Part shown: positions 52,689 through 61,863 of the stretch, one piece after another
How positions within the stretch are numbered: position 1 is the stretch's first letter
How the letters are laid out: each line of letters begins with the position of its first letter
NCBI RefSeq assembly: GCF_023703325.1
Contig: NZ_JAMQGM010000002.1
Span: 223,553 to 287,552 of the forward strand
DNA length: 64,000 bases
Source: Streptomyces meridianus
GTDB taxonomy: Bacteria > Actinomycetota > Actinomycetes > Streptomycetales > Streptomycetaceae
Direction of reading: 5' to 3'
Made by a program: the position numbers and the translations under genes
The notes under the pieces: model-generated
What the model was told of the DNA's origin: nothing
The model's database searches: none
Seen by the model: only the letters and a program-made list of their open reading frames with translations

Positions 52689-54008
52689 TCACCAGGGCAG
52701 TTCGCGGACCTGCTGCACGCAGAGGACGACGAACAGCAGCCCCGCCGCGGCCAGCATCACGTTGCTGAGCGGGCCGTTGCGCCACTGCTGCGGGGTCCGC
52801 TTCGAGTTGAGCAGCCAGAGCAGCGTCAGCGCCAGGAAGGGCATGAAGAACGCGCCGAGCACGCCGTATCCGACGACCAGGGCGAACGGCTGGTCCAGGA
52901 AGAGCAGGCTGATCGGCGGGAAAGTGAGCCAGAGCAGGTATGCCCGGAACGGCCACGACTTCTCGGTCTCGCCGGCGGCCACCTTCTCGGCGCCGGTCTC
53001 CGTTGCGGCGTCCGCGCGGGCCGCGCGCCAGCGCTCCACGAAGTCGGCGAACATCAGGCTCACGCCGTGCCACACGCCGATCAGCGACGAGAACGAGGCG
53101 GCGAAGAAGCCGACCAGGAACAGCTTGGCGGTCGGACCGCCGAACTTGGCCTCCAGGACCCTGCCGAGGTCGAGCAGTCCCTTGTCGCCCTCGGTCAGCG
53201 CGACGTTCGCGGCGTTCAGCAGCTCGGCGCCCACGATGAGCATGGCGACCACGAAGATGCCGGTGGTGATGTAGGCGGTGCGGTTGTCGAGCCGCATCAC
53301 CTTCATCCAGGAGCTGTCCTTCCAGCCCTTCGCGTTCACCCAGTAGCCGTAGGCGGCCATGGTGATGGTGCCGCCGACGCCGCCGACGAGGCCCAGCGTG
53401 TAGAGCAGCGATCCGTCGGGCAGCGCCGGGACGAGCCCGGCGAAGGCGGAGCCCCGGTCCGGGCCGACCCGGACCGCGAGGTAGACCACGACCACGAACA
53501 TGATGCCGACCAGCACCGTCATCAGCTTCTCGAAGACGGCGTAACGGTTGAACCAGACGAAGGCCAGACCGAGCAGTCCGGTCAGGACCGCCCAGACCTT
53601 GAGGTCGAGGAATCCCGGGAAGAGCGCCACCAGGGGCAGGGCGCTGGACGACATCGCCGTGGCGCCGTAGACGAAGCCCCAGATCACCACATAGACAGCG
53701 AAATAGACCGTCGTCCACGATCCCAGGCTGCGCCAGCCGTCGAAGAGCGTGCGGCCGGTGGCCAGGTGCCAGCGTCCGGTGGTCTCCGCCAGCGCGATCT
53801 TGACCAGGCAGCCGATGACAGCCGCCCACATCAGGGTGTAGCCGAACTTGCTTCCGGCGATCAGTGTCGCGACGAGGTCACCGGCGCCGACGCCGGTGGC
53901 CGCGACCACGATGCCGGGCCCGATGGAGCGCCAGCTCGACCGGCGCGGTGGTTTCTGTCCGGCCGTCCCGGGGGCGTTCCCGGTGTCCGTCTGCGTCGTG
54001 GGGGTCAC
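52689..54008 (-). CDS. Nramp-family-like transporter without canonical metal motif
   Basis: A 439-residue protein with about 11 membrane segments in the Nramp (LeuT-fold) layout. In helix 1 the usual DPGN metal-binding motif is replaced by GVGAGDLVA, and in helix 6 the usual MPH is AAYGYW. It may therefore transport something other than Mn/Fe. GTG 54008 (VTPTTQTD) has GGAG upstream; the frame is open to 54050. Family calls for such proteins are often 'Nramp family divalent metal transporter', which may mislead. Confidence 0.75.
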   Translation of the reverse strand: MTPTTQTDTGNAPGTAGQKPPRRSSWRSIGPGIVVAATGVGAGDLVATLIAGSKFGYTLMWAAVIGCLVKIALAETTGRWHLATGRTLFDGWRSLGSWTTVYFAVYVVIWGFVYGATAMSSSALPLVALFPGFLDLKVWAVLTGLLGLAFVWFNRYAVFEKLMTVLVGIMFVVVVYLAVRVGPDRGSAFAGLVPALPDGSLLYTLGLVGGVGGTITMAAYGYWVNAKGWKDSSWMKVMRLDNRTAYITTGIFVVAMLIVGAELLNAANVALTEGDKGLLDLGRVLEAKFGGPTAKLFLVGFFAASFSSLIGVWHGVSLMFADFVERWRAARADAATETGAEKVAAGETEKSWPFRAYLLWLTFPPISLLFLDQPFALVVGYGVLGAFFMPFLALTLLWLLNSKRTPQQWRNGPLSNVMLAAAGLLFVVLCVQQVRELPW

Positions 54009-54310
54009 TGAGGTTTCTCCGTGCTCGTGGTGCTGCGACCCAGGGGTCAAACCGGTTCAGGGGGGTGTGCACAAGGGGGGAGCAGGGGGCCAATACGCGG
54101 GCGAGCCAGCCCCGTACGATGCCCCTCACCTGCGGCTTTGCGCCCCTCCTCGGATCGGTCGGGCCGCTGTCAACGGGCGGAGGAATCATGAGGGTTGGGC
54201 CGTTCCGCTCGGCGGTGCTGGCGAGGAAATCAGTCGCGCCCCGCGAGGTCAGCCGTTAGCTTCCGGCTGAGCGCAGCGTGTGCGGGACACGGGCGCGAGG
54301 GGAGCGGGAC
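54009..54310. other. Divergent promoter region
   Basis: About 300 bases between the transporter and DinB-family genes. It has several G-runs and no recognisable operator or gene. Confidence 0.45.
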
Positions 54311-55030
54311 ATGGGGATCGACGGCACGCGGACCGACCGTCTGGGGTTGCTGCTGGAGCAGTTCGACCAGGCCAGGGAGTCGGCTCAGGTGCGGCTGACG
54401 GGGCTGAGCGACGAGGAGTACCTGTGGGAGCCGGTGCCCGGTTGCTGGTCGATCCGGCGCCGCGGCGAGGCGACGACCCCGAGGGCGTTCGGGCCGGGTG
54501 AGTGGGTGCTCGACCAGGGCGCTCCGGACATCCCGGCGAGCGAGTACGCCGAGGTGGCCCGGCAGGCCGCCGGTGGCATGACCGTCGAGAAGATCGCGGA
54601 CGACTGGAGCGTGAGCGTCGAGCGGGTCGAGCAGGTCCTCGCCCACACCGGGGAGCCTGAGCCCGACGCCACCCCGATCACGACGATTGCCTGGCGGCTG
54701 GCGCACCTGCACTTCCACTTCGCGGGCGGATGGGAGTGGGCCTTCGGCGAACGGCGTCAGGAACCGAAGCAGCTGGTCGACTTCACCCCCGCCGCCGCCG
54801 TGGAACTCGAGCGGTTCTGGGCGCTGATCGACCGCTGGCGCGACAGCGTCGGCGCCGTCACCGAGGAGCAGCTCGACACGGTCGGCTTCTCGCAGTACCC
54901 GTACAGCAACGACGCCGACTACCCCTTCGTCAACGTGCTGGCGGGGGCCAACCTCGAATTCATCCATCACATGTCCGAGATTGCGCTGCTCCGCGACCTG
55001 TGGCGGGCCCGGTTCACCACTGCGGGGTGA
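54311..55030 (+). CDS. DinB-family four-helix protein
   Basis: A 239-residue DinB-like protein (also related to mycothiol-dependent enzymes). The family pattern is LRLTGLSDEEYLWEPVPGCWSIRR, HLHFHFAGGWEWAFG and EFIHHMSEIALLRDLW, with His residues that can bind a metal. An extra helical segment (about 70-100) with KIADDWSVSVERVEQVL is inserted. ATG 54311. Substrate unknown. Confidence 0.85.
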   Translation: MGIDGTRTDRLGLLLEQFDQARESAQVRLTGLSDEEYLWEPVPGCWSIRRRGEATTPRAFGPGEWVLDQGAPDIPASEYAEVARQAAGGMTVEKIADDWSVSVERVEQVLAHTGEPEPDATPITTIAWRLAHLHFHFAGGWEWAFGERRQEPKQLVDFTPAAAVELERFWALIDRWRDSVGAVTEEQLDTVGFSQYPYSNDADYPFVNVLAGANLEFIHHMSEIALLRDLWRARFTTAG

Positions 55031-55189
55031 GCCGGAGCGGCGTCGCGAGGGCATCCGGCTGCACTCCCGACACGGACGCCAGGTCTGCATCCGCTGTCCG
55101 GCCCCTGGGGCCCGCCCCACCGCGCTGCCCCGGCGGAGCAGGCGAGCTGGCAGCCACGCCCCGCGCGGTCGACCCCGAGGACCACGACC

Positions 55190-55759
55190 TTGACCCACGT
55201 CATCCGCGAGTACACCGCCGCCGACGAGCCCTCCTGGCTGCGCTGCCGGGTGCTCTCCTTTCTGGACACCGCCTACTACGACGACGTCGATCGCACCAAG
55301 CCCGTCGTGCCGGCTCCCGGCCTCGAACTGGTGGCGGTCGACCGGACGGACACCGTCGTGGGGATCATGGACACCCTGGTGGAGGGGTCGCTGGCCACCA
55401 TCGACACCGCCGCGGTCCATCCCGAGCATCAGCACCGCGGCCTCGGTCGCGCCCTGCTCCGGCGAACCTGCATCCGGGCCCGGGAACTGGGAGCCACCAC
55501 GCTCGACGCCTGGACGCGGGACGACCCGGACACCCTGCGCTGGTACCGGGCGATGGGCTTCGTGGAGAGCGACCACTACCTCCACGTCTTCGCGCACGCG
55601 TACACCGCTCCGGACGAGCCGGCCCGGGCGATCCGCAGCCCGCGACCGGGGCTGCGGCTCGTGGCTGCCTTCCTGCACGCGAGGCTGGAGGACGAGGCGC
55701 AACTGCGTCGCGAGTTCGACCGGGTACACATGTGCAGGCGCTTCGCGCTGACGCTCTGA
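55190..55759 (+). CDS. GNAT-family N-acetyltransferase
   Basis: A 189-residue acetyltransferase. The acetyl-CoA binding motif is HPEHQHRGLGRALLRR and the C-terminal substrate strand WYRAMGFVESDHYL. It starts with TTG at 55190 (MTHVIREYT). Substrate unknown. Confidence 0.9.
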   Translation: MTHVIREYTAADEPSWLRCRVLSFLDTAYYDDVDRTKPVVPAPGLELVAVDRTDTVVGIMDTLVEGSLATIDTAAVHPEHQHRGLGRALLRRTCIRARELGATTLDAWTRDDPDTLRWYRAMGFVESDHYLHVFAHAYTAPDEPARAIRSPRPGLRLVAAFLHARLEDEAQLRREFDRVHMCRRFALTL

Positions 55760-55929
55760 GAACGCCGTTGCCGGCGTGGAACGCAGCCGCCCGCCTGCGG
55801 CCAGTCCACGGCTGTACGCACCCTTGCGCCTCTGTTCGTGAGCCGCACCCTCGTGACGGCGCGTGTGGATGCCCACGCTTCGGGGCATCACCGGGCTCGC
55901 ACGATGTGCGCCCAGGGTGCAACCGCGGA

Positions 55930-56343
55930 TCAGACCTTTACGACAGTGGCGCGCGTTCCGCACAGGGCCACGAGATCCTCCGGGTCCGAGGTGAGGATCG
56001 TGACCGGCCCGGGGGCAGCAAGGGCGGTGGCGCCGAGCATGGCGTCGATGGCGTGCTTGTGGCCGTGAAGACCTGCTCCGGAGAGCAGGGCAGCGGCCTG
56101 TCGTGCAATGGGTTCAGTGACCGGTTCGACGATGACGCGGGACAGCGTCCACTCCAGAGCCGGCCGGTTGATCCGGGGATGGACCACCTCCACCAGGGTG
56201 GCCGCGGACGTGATCACCCTGAGATCGTCGGCGCGAGCCAGGGCGAGCCAGGCGGTCACCGCGCGCTCGCGGAGCACGGCCTTGGCCAGTCCATCGCTGT
56301 CGAGGACGAGGGTGCCGCCCGGGTCGCCGGCTGTGCGGGTCAC
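55930..56343 (-). CDS. vapC: VapC-like PIN-domain toxin
   Basis: A 137-residue PIN ribonuclease. Acidic residues of the active site: Asp in LVLDSDGLAKAV, Glu in LVEVVHP, Asp in AIDAMLGA and Asp in TSDPEDLVAL. GTG start overlaps the antitoxin stop (GTGA). Confidence 0.9.
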   Translation of the reverse strand: MTRTAGDPGGTLVLDSDGLAKAVLRERAVTAWLALARADDLRVITSAATLVEVVHPRINRPALEWTLSRVIVEPVTEPIARQAAALLSGAGLHGHKHAIDAMLGATALAAPGPVTILTSDPEDLVALCGTRATVVKV

Positions 56344-56612
56344 GCGGCGTCCGCCCCGTCCTGCGTACGCTCGGTCTGCTCACGGCGTGCCTGGTGGAGC
56401 TGATCACGAAGGGCTTGAATCTCCTCGTCCGCGATGGGCCCGTGTTCGGCCTCGGCGACCTGAATCAGCTCGTTGAGGTTGTCCCGCTCGATCTGGCGGG
56501 CCACGGCGGCGGACACATAGGCGGACAGGCCTGAAGGGCCACTGCGGGCGCGCGCTGCGGCAGCGACATCACGCGGCATAGTGATCGAGTACTTACTGGT
56601 AGGCTCGCTCAT
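56340..56612 (-). CDS. vapB: VapB-like antitoxin with ribbon-helix-helix start
   Basis: A 90-residue antitoxin. Beta strand KYSITMPRDVAAAAR and helices SGLSAYVSAAVARQIE form a ribbon-helix-helix DNA-binding domain; the acidic C-terminus should bind VapC. ATG 56612. An inverted repeat GGTAGG/CCTACC (56598 and 56622) surrounds the start and is a candidate autoregulatory site. Confidence 0.88.
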   Translation of the reverse strand: MSEPTSKYSITMPRDVAAAARARSGPSGLSAYVSAAVARQIERDNLNELIQVAEAEHGPIADEEIQALRDQLHQARREQTERTQDGADAA

Positions 56613-57010
56613 GCGACTTATCCTACCTCTCATCCTCCGACCGAGCCGAGAAAGCGACGCATCACACCCACATGCGGGGGCGTCGTGTACGACTGCGCCA
56701 CCCCTGAGTCCTCGGACACCGGAAGCGGCGACAAGGGCAGCGCTCCGTCCCCCTGTCAGCAGATGGGGGCGACGCTCCCTCCCGCGTCTCGATTGCAGGG
56801 CAACTGGTGAGAGATCCGCTCTCGCCTCATCACGCCTCCGAGGTGCAGGACGCGCAGTCCAGGAAGTCGTCGAACCCTTCCAGCACCTCGTCGGGTTTCG
56901 ACTTTCGGGTGCCACCAGCGAGGCCGAATGCGCGATGGCGCACACCCCGCCCGGGCGTGCGGCGCCCCCGCCCAGCAGGGGCACCGCACGGACGTCAACC
57001 CGGCTGAGGC
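56613..57010. other. Intergenic region with one candidate small ORF
   Basis: About 400 bases between the vapBC promoter and the protease gene end. The most gene-like part is a 37-codon minus-strand frame described separately. Otherwise nothing recognisable. Confidence 0.5.
56830..56943 (-). CDS. Candidate 37-residue peptide ending in CASC
   Basis: A GTG-started frame (56943 to stop at 56830) gives a peptide with basic N-terminus (VRHRAFGLAGGTRKSK) and acidic C-terminal half FDDFLDCASCTSEA containing two Cys, two Ser and one Thr. A GGGCGGGG run sits immediately before the start, which is not an ideal ribosome site. No modification enzymes are nearby. It may be a small conserved protein or a chance frame. 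Confidence 0.3.
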   Translation of the reverse strand: MRHRAFGLAGGTRKSKPDEVLEGFDDFLDCASCTSEA

Positions 57011-57883
57011 TCAGGCCGGTTCGGGGAGGGTGCAGCCCGGCAGGCTCAGGTCGATCTTGTTGCCGGTGGTGACGCACTCGGTGATGCCGTACGTCTGCTG
57101 GGCGTAGTTGATGCCCTGGCGCACCGTCACGTTGCCGCTCTCGTCGACCTCGCACGGGTTGTTGAGGGTGCAGGTGCCGCCGTCCTCGTTGCCGGTGTTG
57201 TTCACCGCGACGACCTTGCCGCTCGCAGAATCGATCACGGGCGAGCCGGACGTGCCGCCTATGGTGTCGCAGGCCGAGGTGTAGCGGACCGAGTCCTTCC
57301 AGGTCCAGTCGCCCTCCTTGAGGCGGTACACGAAACCGTCGATGTTGCAGCTGTAGATGCGCTTCCAGTACCCGGAGACCACGCTGATCGCGGTTCCCGC
57401 CACCGGGTGCGTGGCGGACAGTTCGAGGGCGTCGATGCCGTACGACTGCTCGATCTGGCCGTAGGTGGTGGTGAGTTCGTAGAGCGCCACGTCGGTGTCC
57501 GTCATCGTGGCGTACGCGATCTTGCTCGCGCGCAGCGTGCCCACGCTGTTCCCACGGGAGTTCAGCAGGCTGAAGGTGCGGCTGGACGGCTGGTCGACGA
57601 CGACCTCGCCCGCGTCGGGCATGCCGGTCTCGAGGCAGTGGCCGTTCGTCATGACGAGCGCCGGGTCGCCGGGCTGGGAGTCCGGCATGCGCACCACGGA
57701 GCCGGAGCAGTTGCTCAGTGCCACCGTGCCGGCGAAATCGACGGCCTTGGCTTTCGGGCCGCCCTTGGCGGCGACGGCGGGTGCGGCTGCCGGGGTGGCC
57801 GCGGTGGCGGGGGCCGCGACGCCGGTGACGGTCGCTCCGGTCAGGAGCAGCGTCACCAGTGCGCCGACGAGAGGCTTCTTCAT
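57011..57883 (-). CDS. Secreted trypsin-like serine protease
   Basis: A 290-residue exported chymotrypsin-fold protease. Signal peptide (about 1-30), then catalytic His in VMTNGHCLE, Asp in TDTDVALYE and Ser in GGTSGSPVID. Several Cys pairs stabilise the fold (SNCSGS, GHCLE, YSCNID, TSACDTIGG). ATG 57883 (MKKPLVGAL) with GAGAGG upstream. Confidence 0.92.
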   Translation of the reverse strand: MKKPLVGALVTLLLTGATVTGVAAPATAATPAAAPAVAAKGGPKAKAVDFAGTVALSNCSGSVVRMPDSQPGDPALVMTNGHCLETGMPDAGEVVVDQPSSRTFSLLNSRGNSVGTLRASKIAYATMTDTDVALYELTTTYGQIEQSYGIDALELSATHPVAGTAISVVSGYWKRIYSCNIDGFVYRLKEGDWTWKDSVRYTSACDTIGGTSGSPVIDSASGKVVAVNNTGNEDGGTCTLNNPCEVDESGNVTVRQGINYAQQTYGITECVTTGNKIDLSLPGCTLPEPA

Positions 57884-58033
57884 AGGGGGTCCTCTCCGAA
57901 CCGAATGTCTTCCGGTTTTGTCATGCGCATTCTTGAGGAAAGGACCCCTGCCCGGACAGCTTTCATCCGGACTTCCTGACGTCAAGCCCCGGACATATAC
58001 GTGCAGTTGGACACGAACCGGCCGGCCCGGCCG

Positions 58034-58438
58034 TCAGTCCAGCACGGCGAGGGCGTCGATCTCCACCAGCAGACCGGCGGGCAGGCCGACATACACCGTG
58101 GTGCGGGCCGAGGGCGGCTGCCGGAGGTCGGCGAAGAACTCGTCGTAGACGGCGTTGAATTCGGCGAAGTGCGAGGTGTCCGTCAGGTAGACGCGCACCA
58201 TCATCGCGTCCTCCCAGGTGGCCCCACCCTCCTCCAGGACGGCCTGCACGTTGCGCAGCGTCTGGATCGTCTGCTCGCGCAGGCCCGGCCCGACCGGGGC
58301 GGGAGCCCGGCCCTCGACCGCCGGGCCGAAGGCGACCTGGCCCGCGACCTGGAGGAGGTTGCCCTTGCGCACGCCGTGGGAGAACTTGGCGGGCGGCGTG
58401 GTGTGTCCGGCCGGGGTGACGGCGGTCTTCTCGCTCAT
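58034..58438 (-). CDS. RidA-family protein
   Basis: A 134-residue RidA/YjgF-fold protein. Family signatures: LLQVAGQVAFGP, LRNVQAVLEEGGATWEDAMMVRVYLTD-like region and ARTTVYVGLPAGLLVEIDALA. RidA enzymes hydrolyse reactive enamine/imine intermediates made by PLP enzymes. It is the last gene of an operon with an IclR regulator and a sugar kinase (ATGA overlap). The divergent PLP enzyme at 60577 would generate such intermediates. Confidence 0.9.
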   Translation of the reverse strand: MSEKTAVTPAGHTTPPAKFSHGVRKGNLLQVAGQVAFGPAVEGRAPAPVGPGLREQTIQTLRNVQAVLEEGGATWEDAMMVRVYLTDTSHFAEFNAVYDEFFADLRQPPSARTTVYVGLPAGLLVEIDALAVLD

Positions 58439-59226
58439 GTGCTCTCTTCCTGGTTGGGTGTGCCGGTGGTTCCCGCGTACTCGCGGCTGATGGCCTCCGC
58501 GGTACGGCGTACCAGCGGGAGCAGGGTGAGGAGTTCGCCGGCGGTGACGACGACGTTGGGCGCGGACACCGACAACGCGGCCACGGCCCGCCCCCTGGCC
58601 CCACCGGAGAGGCGACCGGGGCCACGGACGGGAGCAGCCACGCAGTTGACGGACTCCTCGTGGCCGCCGAAGTCGGTCGCCCAGCCCTGCTCGCGCACCT
58701 TCGCCAACTCGGTCAGGTGGGCGGTTGCGTCCGGGGTCGAACGGGGCGTGTAGCGGGGGTAGTCGAGCCGTGCGGTGAAGGCGCGCCGCTCCGGTTCGGG
58801 CAGGTCGGCGAGGAGCAGCTTCGCGACCGCGGCGACGGTGATCGCGACGGGCCTGCCGATGCGCGAGTACATGCGCACCGGGTAGCGGCTGTCGACCTTG
58901 TCGATGTAGACGACCTCGCCCTCCTCCATGACGGCAAGATGGACGGTGTGCCCGCACTGCTCGTTGAGGGCGACGAGATGGGGGTGGGCGATCTCGCGGA
59001 CGTCGAGGTTCTCGACGGCCTCCTGGGCGAGGGCGAACAGCCGGGCGCCGAGCCGGTAGCGCTGGTCCTGCTGCCGGTGGACCATGCCGTGCTCGTGCAG
59101 GGTGCGCAACAGCCGCAGGGCGGTGGACTTGTGCACGTCGAGCCGGCGGGCGACCTGGTCGAGGGTGGCCGGTCCGGCGGCGAGGAGCGGCAGGATGCGC
59201 AGGGCGCGGTCGACGGTCTGGCTCAC
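58435..59226 (-). CDS. IclR-family regulator
   Basis: A 263-residue regulator with N-terminal helix-turn-helix (ATLDQVARRLDVHKSTALRLL) and IclR effector domain (GEVVYIDKVDS, RYPVRMYSRIGRPVAI, SVNCVAAPVRG). GTG 59226 overlaps the sugar kinase stop (GTGA). It probably controls this operon and the divergent deaminase gene. Confidence 0.92.
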   Translation of the reverse strand: MSQTVDRALRILPLLAAGPATLDQVARRLDVHKSTALRLLRTLHEHGMVHRQQDQRYRLGARLFALAQEAVENLDVREIAHPHLVALNEQCGHTVHLAVMEEGEVVYIDKVDSRYPVRMYSRIGRPVAITVAAVAKLLLADLPEPERRAFTARLDYPRYTPRSTPDATAHLTELAKVREQGWATDFGGHEESVNCVAAPVRGPGRLSGGARGRAVAALSVSAPNVVVTAGELLTLLPLVRRTAEAISREYAGTTGTPNQEEST

Positions 59227-60392
59227 CGCGCGGTCCCGGGGGCGGACGCAGCGTGCTGCTCCATGGCGCCGTGCGACGTCCACCCGGGGCCGAGCCGCAG
59301 GTCGGCCCAGGTCTCCGGGTCGGCGGCGGCGAGCCGGTCGGCGTGGTCGCGGGACGGCGGGTCGGCGAGGTCCCCGGGGACGGTGAGCACCGCGGCGGCG
59401 AGGAGGTGGCCGTGGCGCAGCCGCCGGAAGAGCGGCAGCCCGCGCAGGGTGGCGGAGAGGAACCCGGCGGCAAAGGCGTCGCCGGCGCCGGTGGGGGCGA
59501 CGACGTCGACGGTGAGAGCGGGGGCGGTGGCGACCTCGTCGGTCCGCCCCTCGGTCGACGGGCGGGCGAAGGCGGTGGCGCCGGCTGCGCCCTGTTTGAC
59601 GACCAGGACGTCCGGCTCGGGAAAGGCGTCGCGGACGGCCTGCGGATCGTCCAGTCCCCACAGCGCCTCCGCTTCGTCCTCGCCCACCAGGAGGAGGTCG
59701 CAGCCGCGGGCGAGCCCGGCGAGGACGTCCGGCCCGTCCGGCCGGCCGCGCCAGAGGGCGGGGCGGTGGTTGACGTCGAATGAGACGAGGGGGCGGCCGG
59801 GCACCCGGGTGGTGAGGTCGCGCATCAGGGCGAGGCAGCCGGGCGAGAGGGCGCCGGTGATCCCGGTCAGGTGCAGGACCTGGCCGGACCACAGGTGCTC
59901 ACGGGGCATCAGGGACGGCGACATGGCCGAGGCCGCGGATCCCGACCGGTAGTAGGCGACTTCCGCGATCCCGGGAACGGGCCCGGCGTCGACGGCCGGG
60001 GCGGGGGAAGCGTCGACCGCCGGATCGGGGCCGACGGCCGGACCGGTAACGGGGCCCGGGCCGGCGGCACGCTCCCCGGCGGTGCGGAAGTAGATGCCCG
60101 TGGGACGGCCGGGGTCCCGCTGCACGGCGGAGGTGTCCACGCCCGCTGCGGCGATCTCGTCGACGAGGTGGTCGCCGAAGCCGTCGGCCCCCACCCGTCC
60201 GACCCAGCGGACGGTGTGTCCGCTGCGGGCGAGGGCACAGGCGACGTTCGACTCGGCCCCGCCGATGCCCCGGGCGAAGGCCGCCACGTCGGCGAGCCGG
60301 CCCGTCGGCGCCACGCCGGGAGCGGGGGCGGGCACGAACGTGACCATGGACTCGCCGAGGCAGACGACGTCGGCCCTCGCGGAGCTGGTCAC
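59223..60392 (-). CDS. PfkB-family sugar kinase (KdgK-like)
   Basis: A 389-residue PfkB carbohydrate kinase. N-terminal substrate region FARGIGGAESNVACALARSG, then the ATP-binding and catalytic motif VVAPTGAGDAFAAGFLSA with Asp as base. An Ala/Pro insertion (about 115-143) lengthens it. KdgK-like by overall pattern. It heads the kinase-IclR-ridA operon. Confidence 0.88.
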   Translation of the reverse strand: MTSSARADVVCLGESMVTFVPAPAPGVAPTGRLADVAAFARGIGGAESNVACALARSGHTVRWVGRVGADGFGDHLVDEIAAAGVDTSAVQRDPGRPTGIYFRTAGERAAGPGPVTGPAVGPDPAVDASPAPAVDAGPVPGIAEVAYYRSGSAASAMSPSLMPREHLWSGQVLHLTGITGALSPGCLALMRDLTTRVPGRPLVSFDVNHRPALWRGRPDGPDVLAGLARGCDLLLVGEDEAEALWGLDDPQAVRDAFPEPDVLVVKQGAAGATAFARPSTEGRTDEVATAPALTVDVVAPTGAGDAFAAGFLSATLRGLPLFRRLRHGHLLAAAVLTVPGDLADPPSRDHADRLAAADPETWADLRLGPGWTSHGAMEQHAASAPGTAR

Positions 60393-60576
60393 GATCGCTG
60401 GTTCTCCTCACTGCTGCGGTGTCGGACGGGTTCCGGACCGGCTCACGCGCCGTGCGGGGTTGTTCCCGAGCACCGTTGACCCTGCGTCGGCTCGGATGTT
60501 AGACAGCGTGAATCGCCGTACGCAATGGCCGTTGCGCATGTCGCAACCCACCTGCACCCACCTTCCGGGAGAGCCG

Positions 60577-61863
60577 ATGTCCGCCGACACCGCCCTGGCC
60601 GCCCTCGCCGACGAACGGGTCGACCACCGCTTCAAGGGCCTGCCGCCGGACGCGGACGGCATGACGCTCGGCGAACTCGCCGCGCAGCGGCGGCCGTTGT
60701 TCACCGGCGGCTTCACGACTCCGGTACTGGCCCTCTCGGCCGAGGCGGTGGAGAACAACATCGGCGTGATGGAGCGTTACTGCGCGCAGCACGGCCTGGC
60801 GTTCGCCCCGCACGGCAAGACCTGTATGGCCCCGCAGCTGTTCGAGCAGCAGCTCGGGCACGGCGCGTGGGGCATCACGGCGGCCGTCCCGCACCAGGTG
60901 CGCGTCTACCGGGCCTTCGGTGTCCGGCGGATCTTCCTGGCCAACCAGGTGGTCGACGCCGCTGCCCTGCGCTGGCTCGCCGGGGAGCTGGACGCCGATC
61001 CGGGCTTCCGGCTCGTCACCTACGTGGACTCGGTGCGCGGCGTGGAGCTGATGGACCGGGCCCTGACCGACTGCGGCGCGTCCCGGCCGGTGGAGGTCGT
61101 GGTCGAGCTGGGCGGTGGGGAGGGCGCCCGCACCGGGGTGCGCACCGAGGCGGAGTGCGAGCAGATCGCCGACGCGGTCGCCGCGACGTCCACCCTCCGG
61201 CTGGTCGGCGTCGCGGGCTACGAGGGCGAGGTGCCGGAGGCGGACGGCGAGCGGGTGCGCGCCTGGCTGCGCCGGCTCACCGGCCTTGCCGTCGCCTTCG
61301 ACCGGGCCGGGCGGTTCGCGGACACCGACGAGATCGTGGTCAGCGCGGGCGGCAGCGCCTGGTTCGACGCGGTCGCGGACGTCTTCGCCGAACTCCCGGA
61401 GCTCTCCCGTCCCGTACTGAAGTTGCTGCGCTCGGGGGCGTACGTCTCGCACGACGACGCCCACTACCGGCGGCTGACCCCCTTCAACCGGGTCCCGGAG
61501 GAGGGCGCTCTGCAGCCGGCGTTCCGGCTGTGGGCGCAGGTCGTCTCGCGGCCGGCGCCGGGACAGGCGTTCCTCAACGCGGGGAAGCGGGACGCCGCCT
61601 ACGACCTGGGCATGCCGTCACCCCTGGTGGTGCGTTCGGCTCGGGACGGCAGCGAGCGCCCGGCGGACGGCATCACCGTCACCAAGCTGTCCGACCAGCA
61701 CGCCTGGCTGGAGCTGGGGGCGGACGCCGGTGCGGGGCCCGATGTCGGCGACTGGGTCGCGCTCGGGCTGTCGCACCCCTGCACGATCTTCGACAAGTGG
61801 CAGCTGATCCCGCTGGTGGAGGCGGACGGCACGGTCGTCGACTTCGTCCGGACGTTCTTCTGA
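60577..61863 (+). CDS. D-serine/D-threonine dehydratase-like PLP enzyme (amino acid deaminase)
   Basis: A 428-residue PLP enzyme of the fold-type III alanine racemase/DSD1 group. The PLP lysine is in FAPHGKTCMAP. The zinc-binding region near the C-terminus is LSHPCTIFDKW. Such enzymes deaminate D-serine or similar D-amino acids. It is divergent from the sugar kinase/IclR/RidA operon, and RidA would remove the enamine product. ATG 60577 with GGGAGAG upstream. Confidence 0.88.
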   Translation: MSADTALAALADERVDHRFKGLPPDADGMTLGELAAQRRPLFTGGFTTPVLALSAEAVENNIGVMERYCAQHGLAFAPHGKTCMAPQLFEQQLGHGAWGITAAVPHQVRVYRAFGVRRIFLANQVVDAAALRWLAGELDADPGFRLVTYVDSVRGVELMDRALTDCGASRPVEVVVELGGGEGARTGVRTEAECEQIADAVAATSTLRLVGVAGYEGEVPEADGERVRAWLRRLTGLAVAFDRAGRFADTDEIVVSAGGSAWFDAVADVFAELPELSRPVLKLLRSGAYVSHDDAHYRRLTPFNRVPEEGALQPAFRLWAQVVSRPAPGQAFLNAGKRDAAYDLGMPSPLVVRSARDGSERPADGITVTKLSDQHAWLELGADAGAGPDVGDWVALGLSHPCTIFDKWQLIPLVEADGTVVDFVRTFF

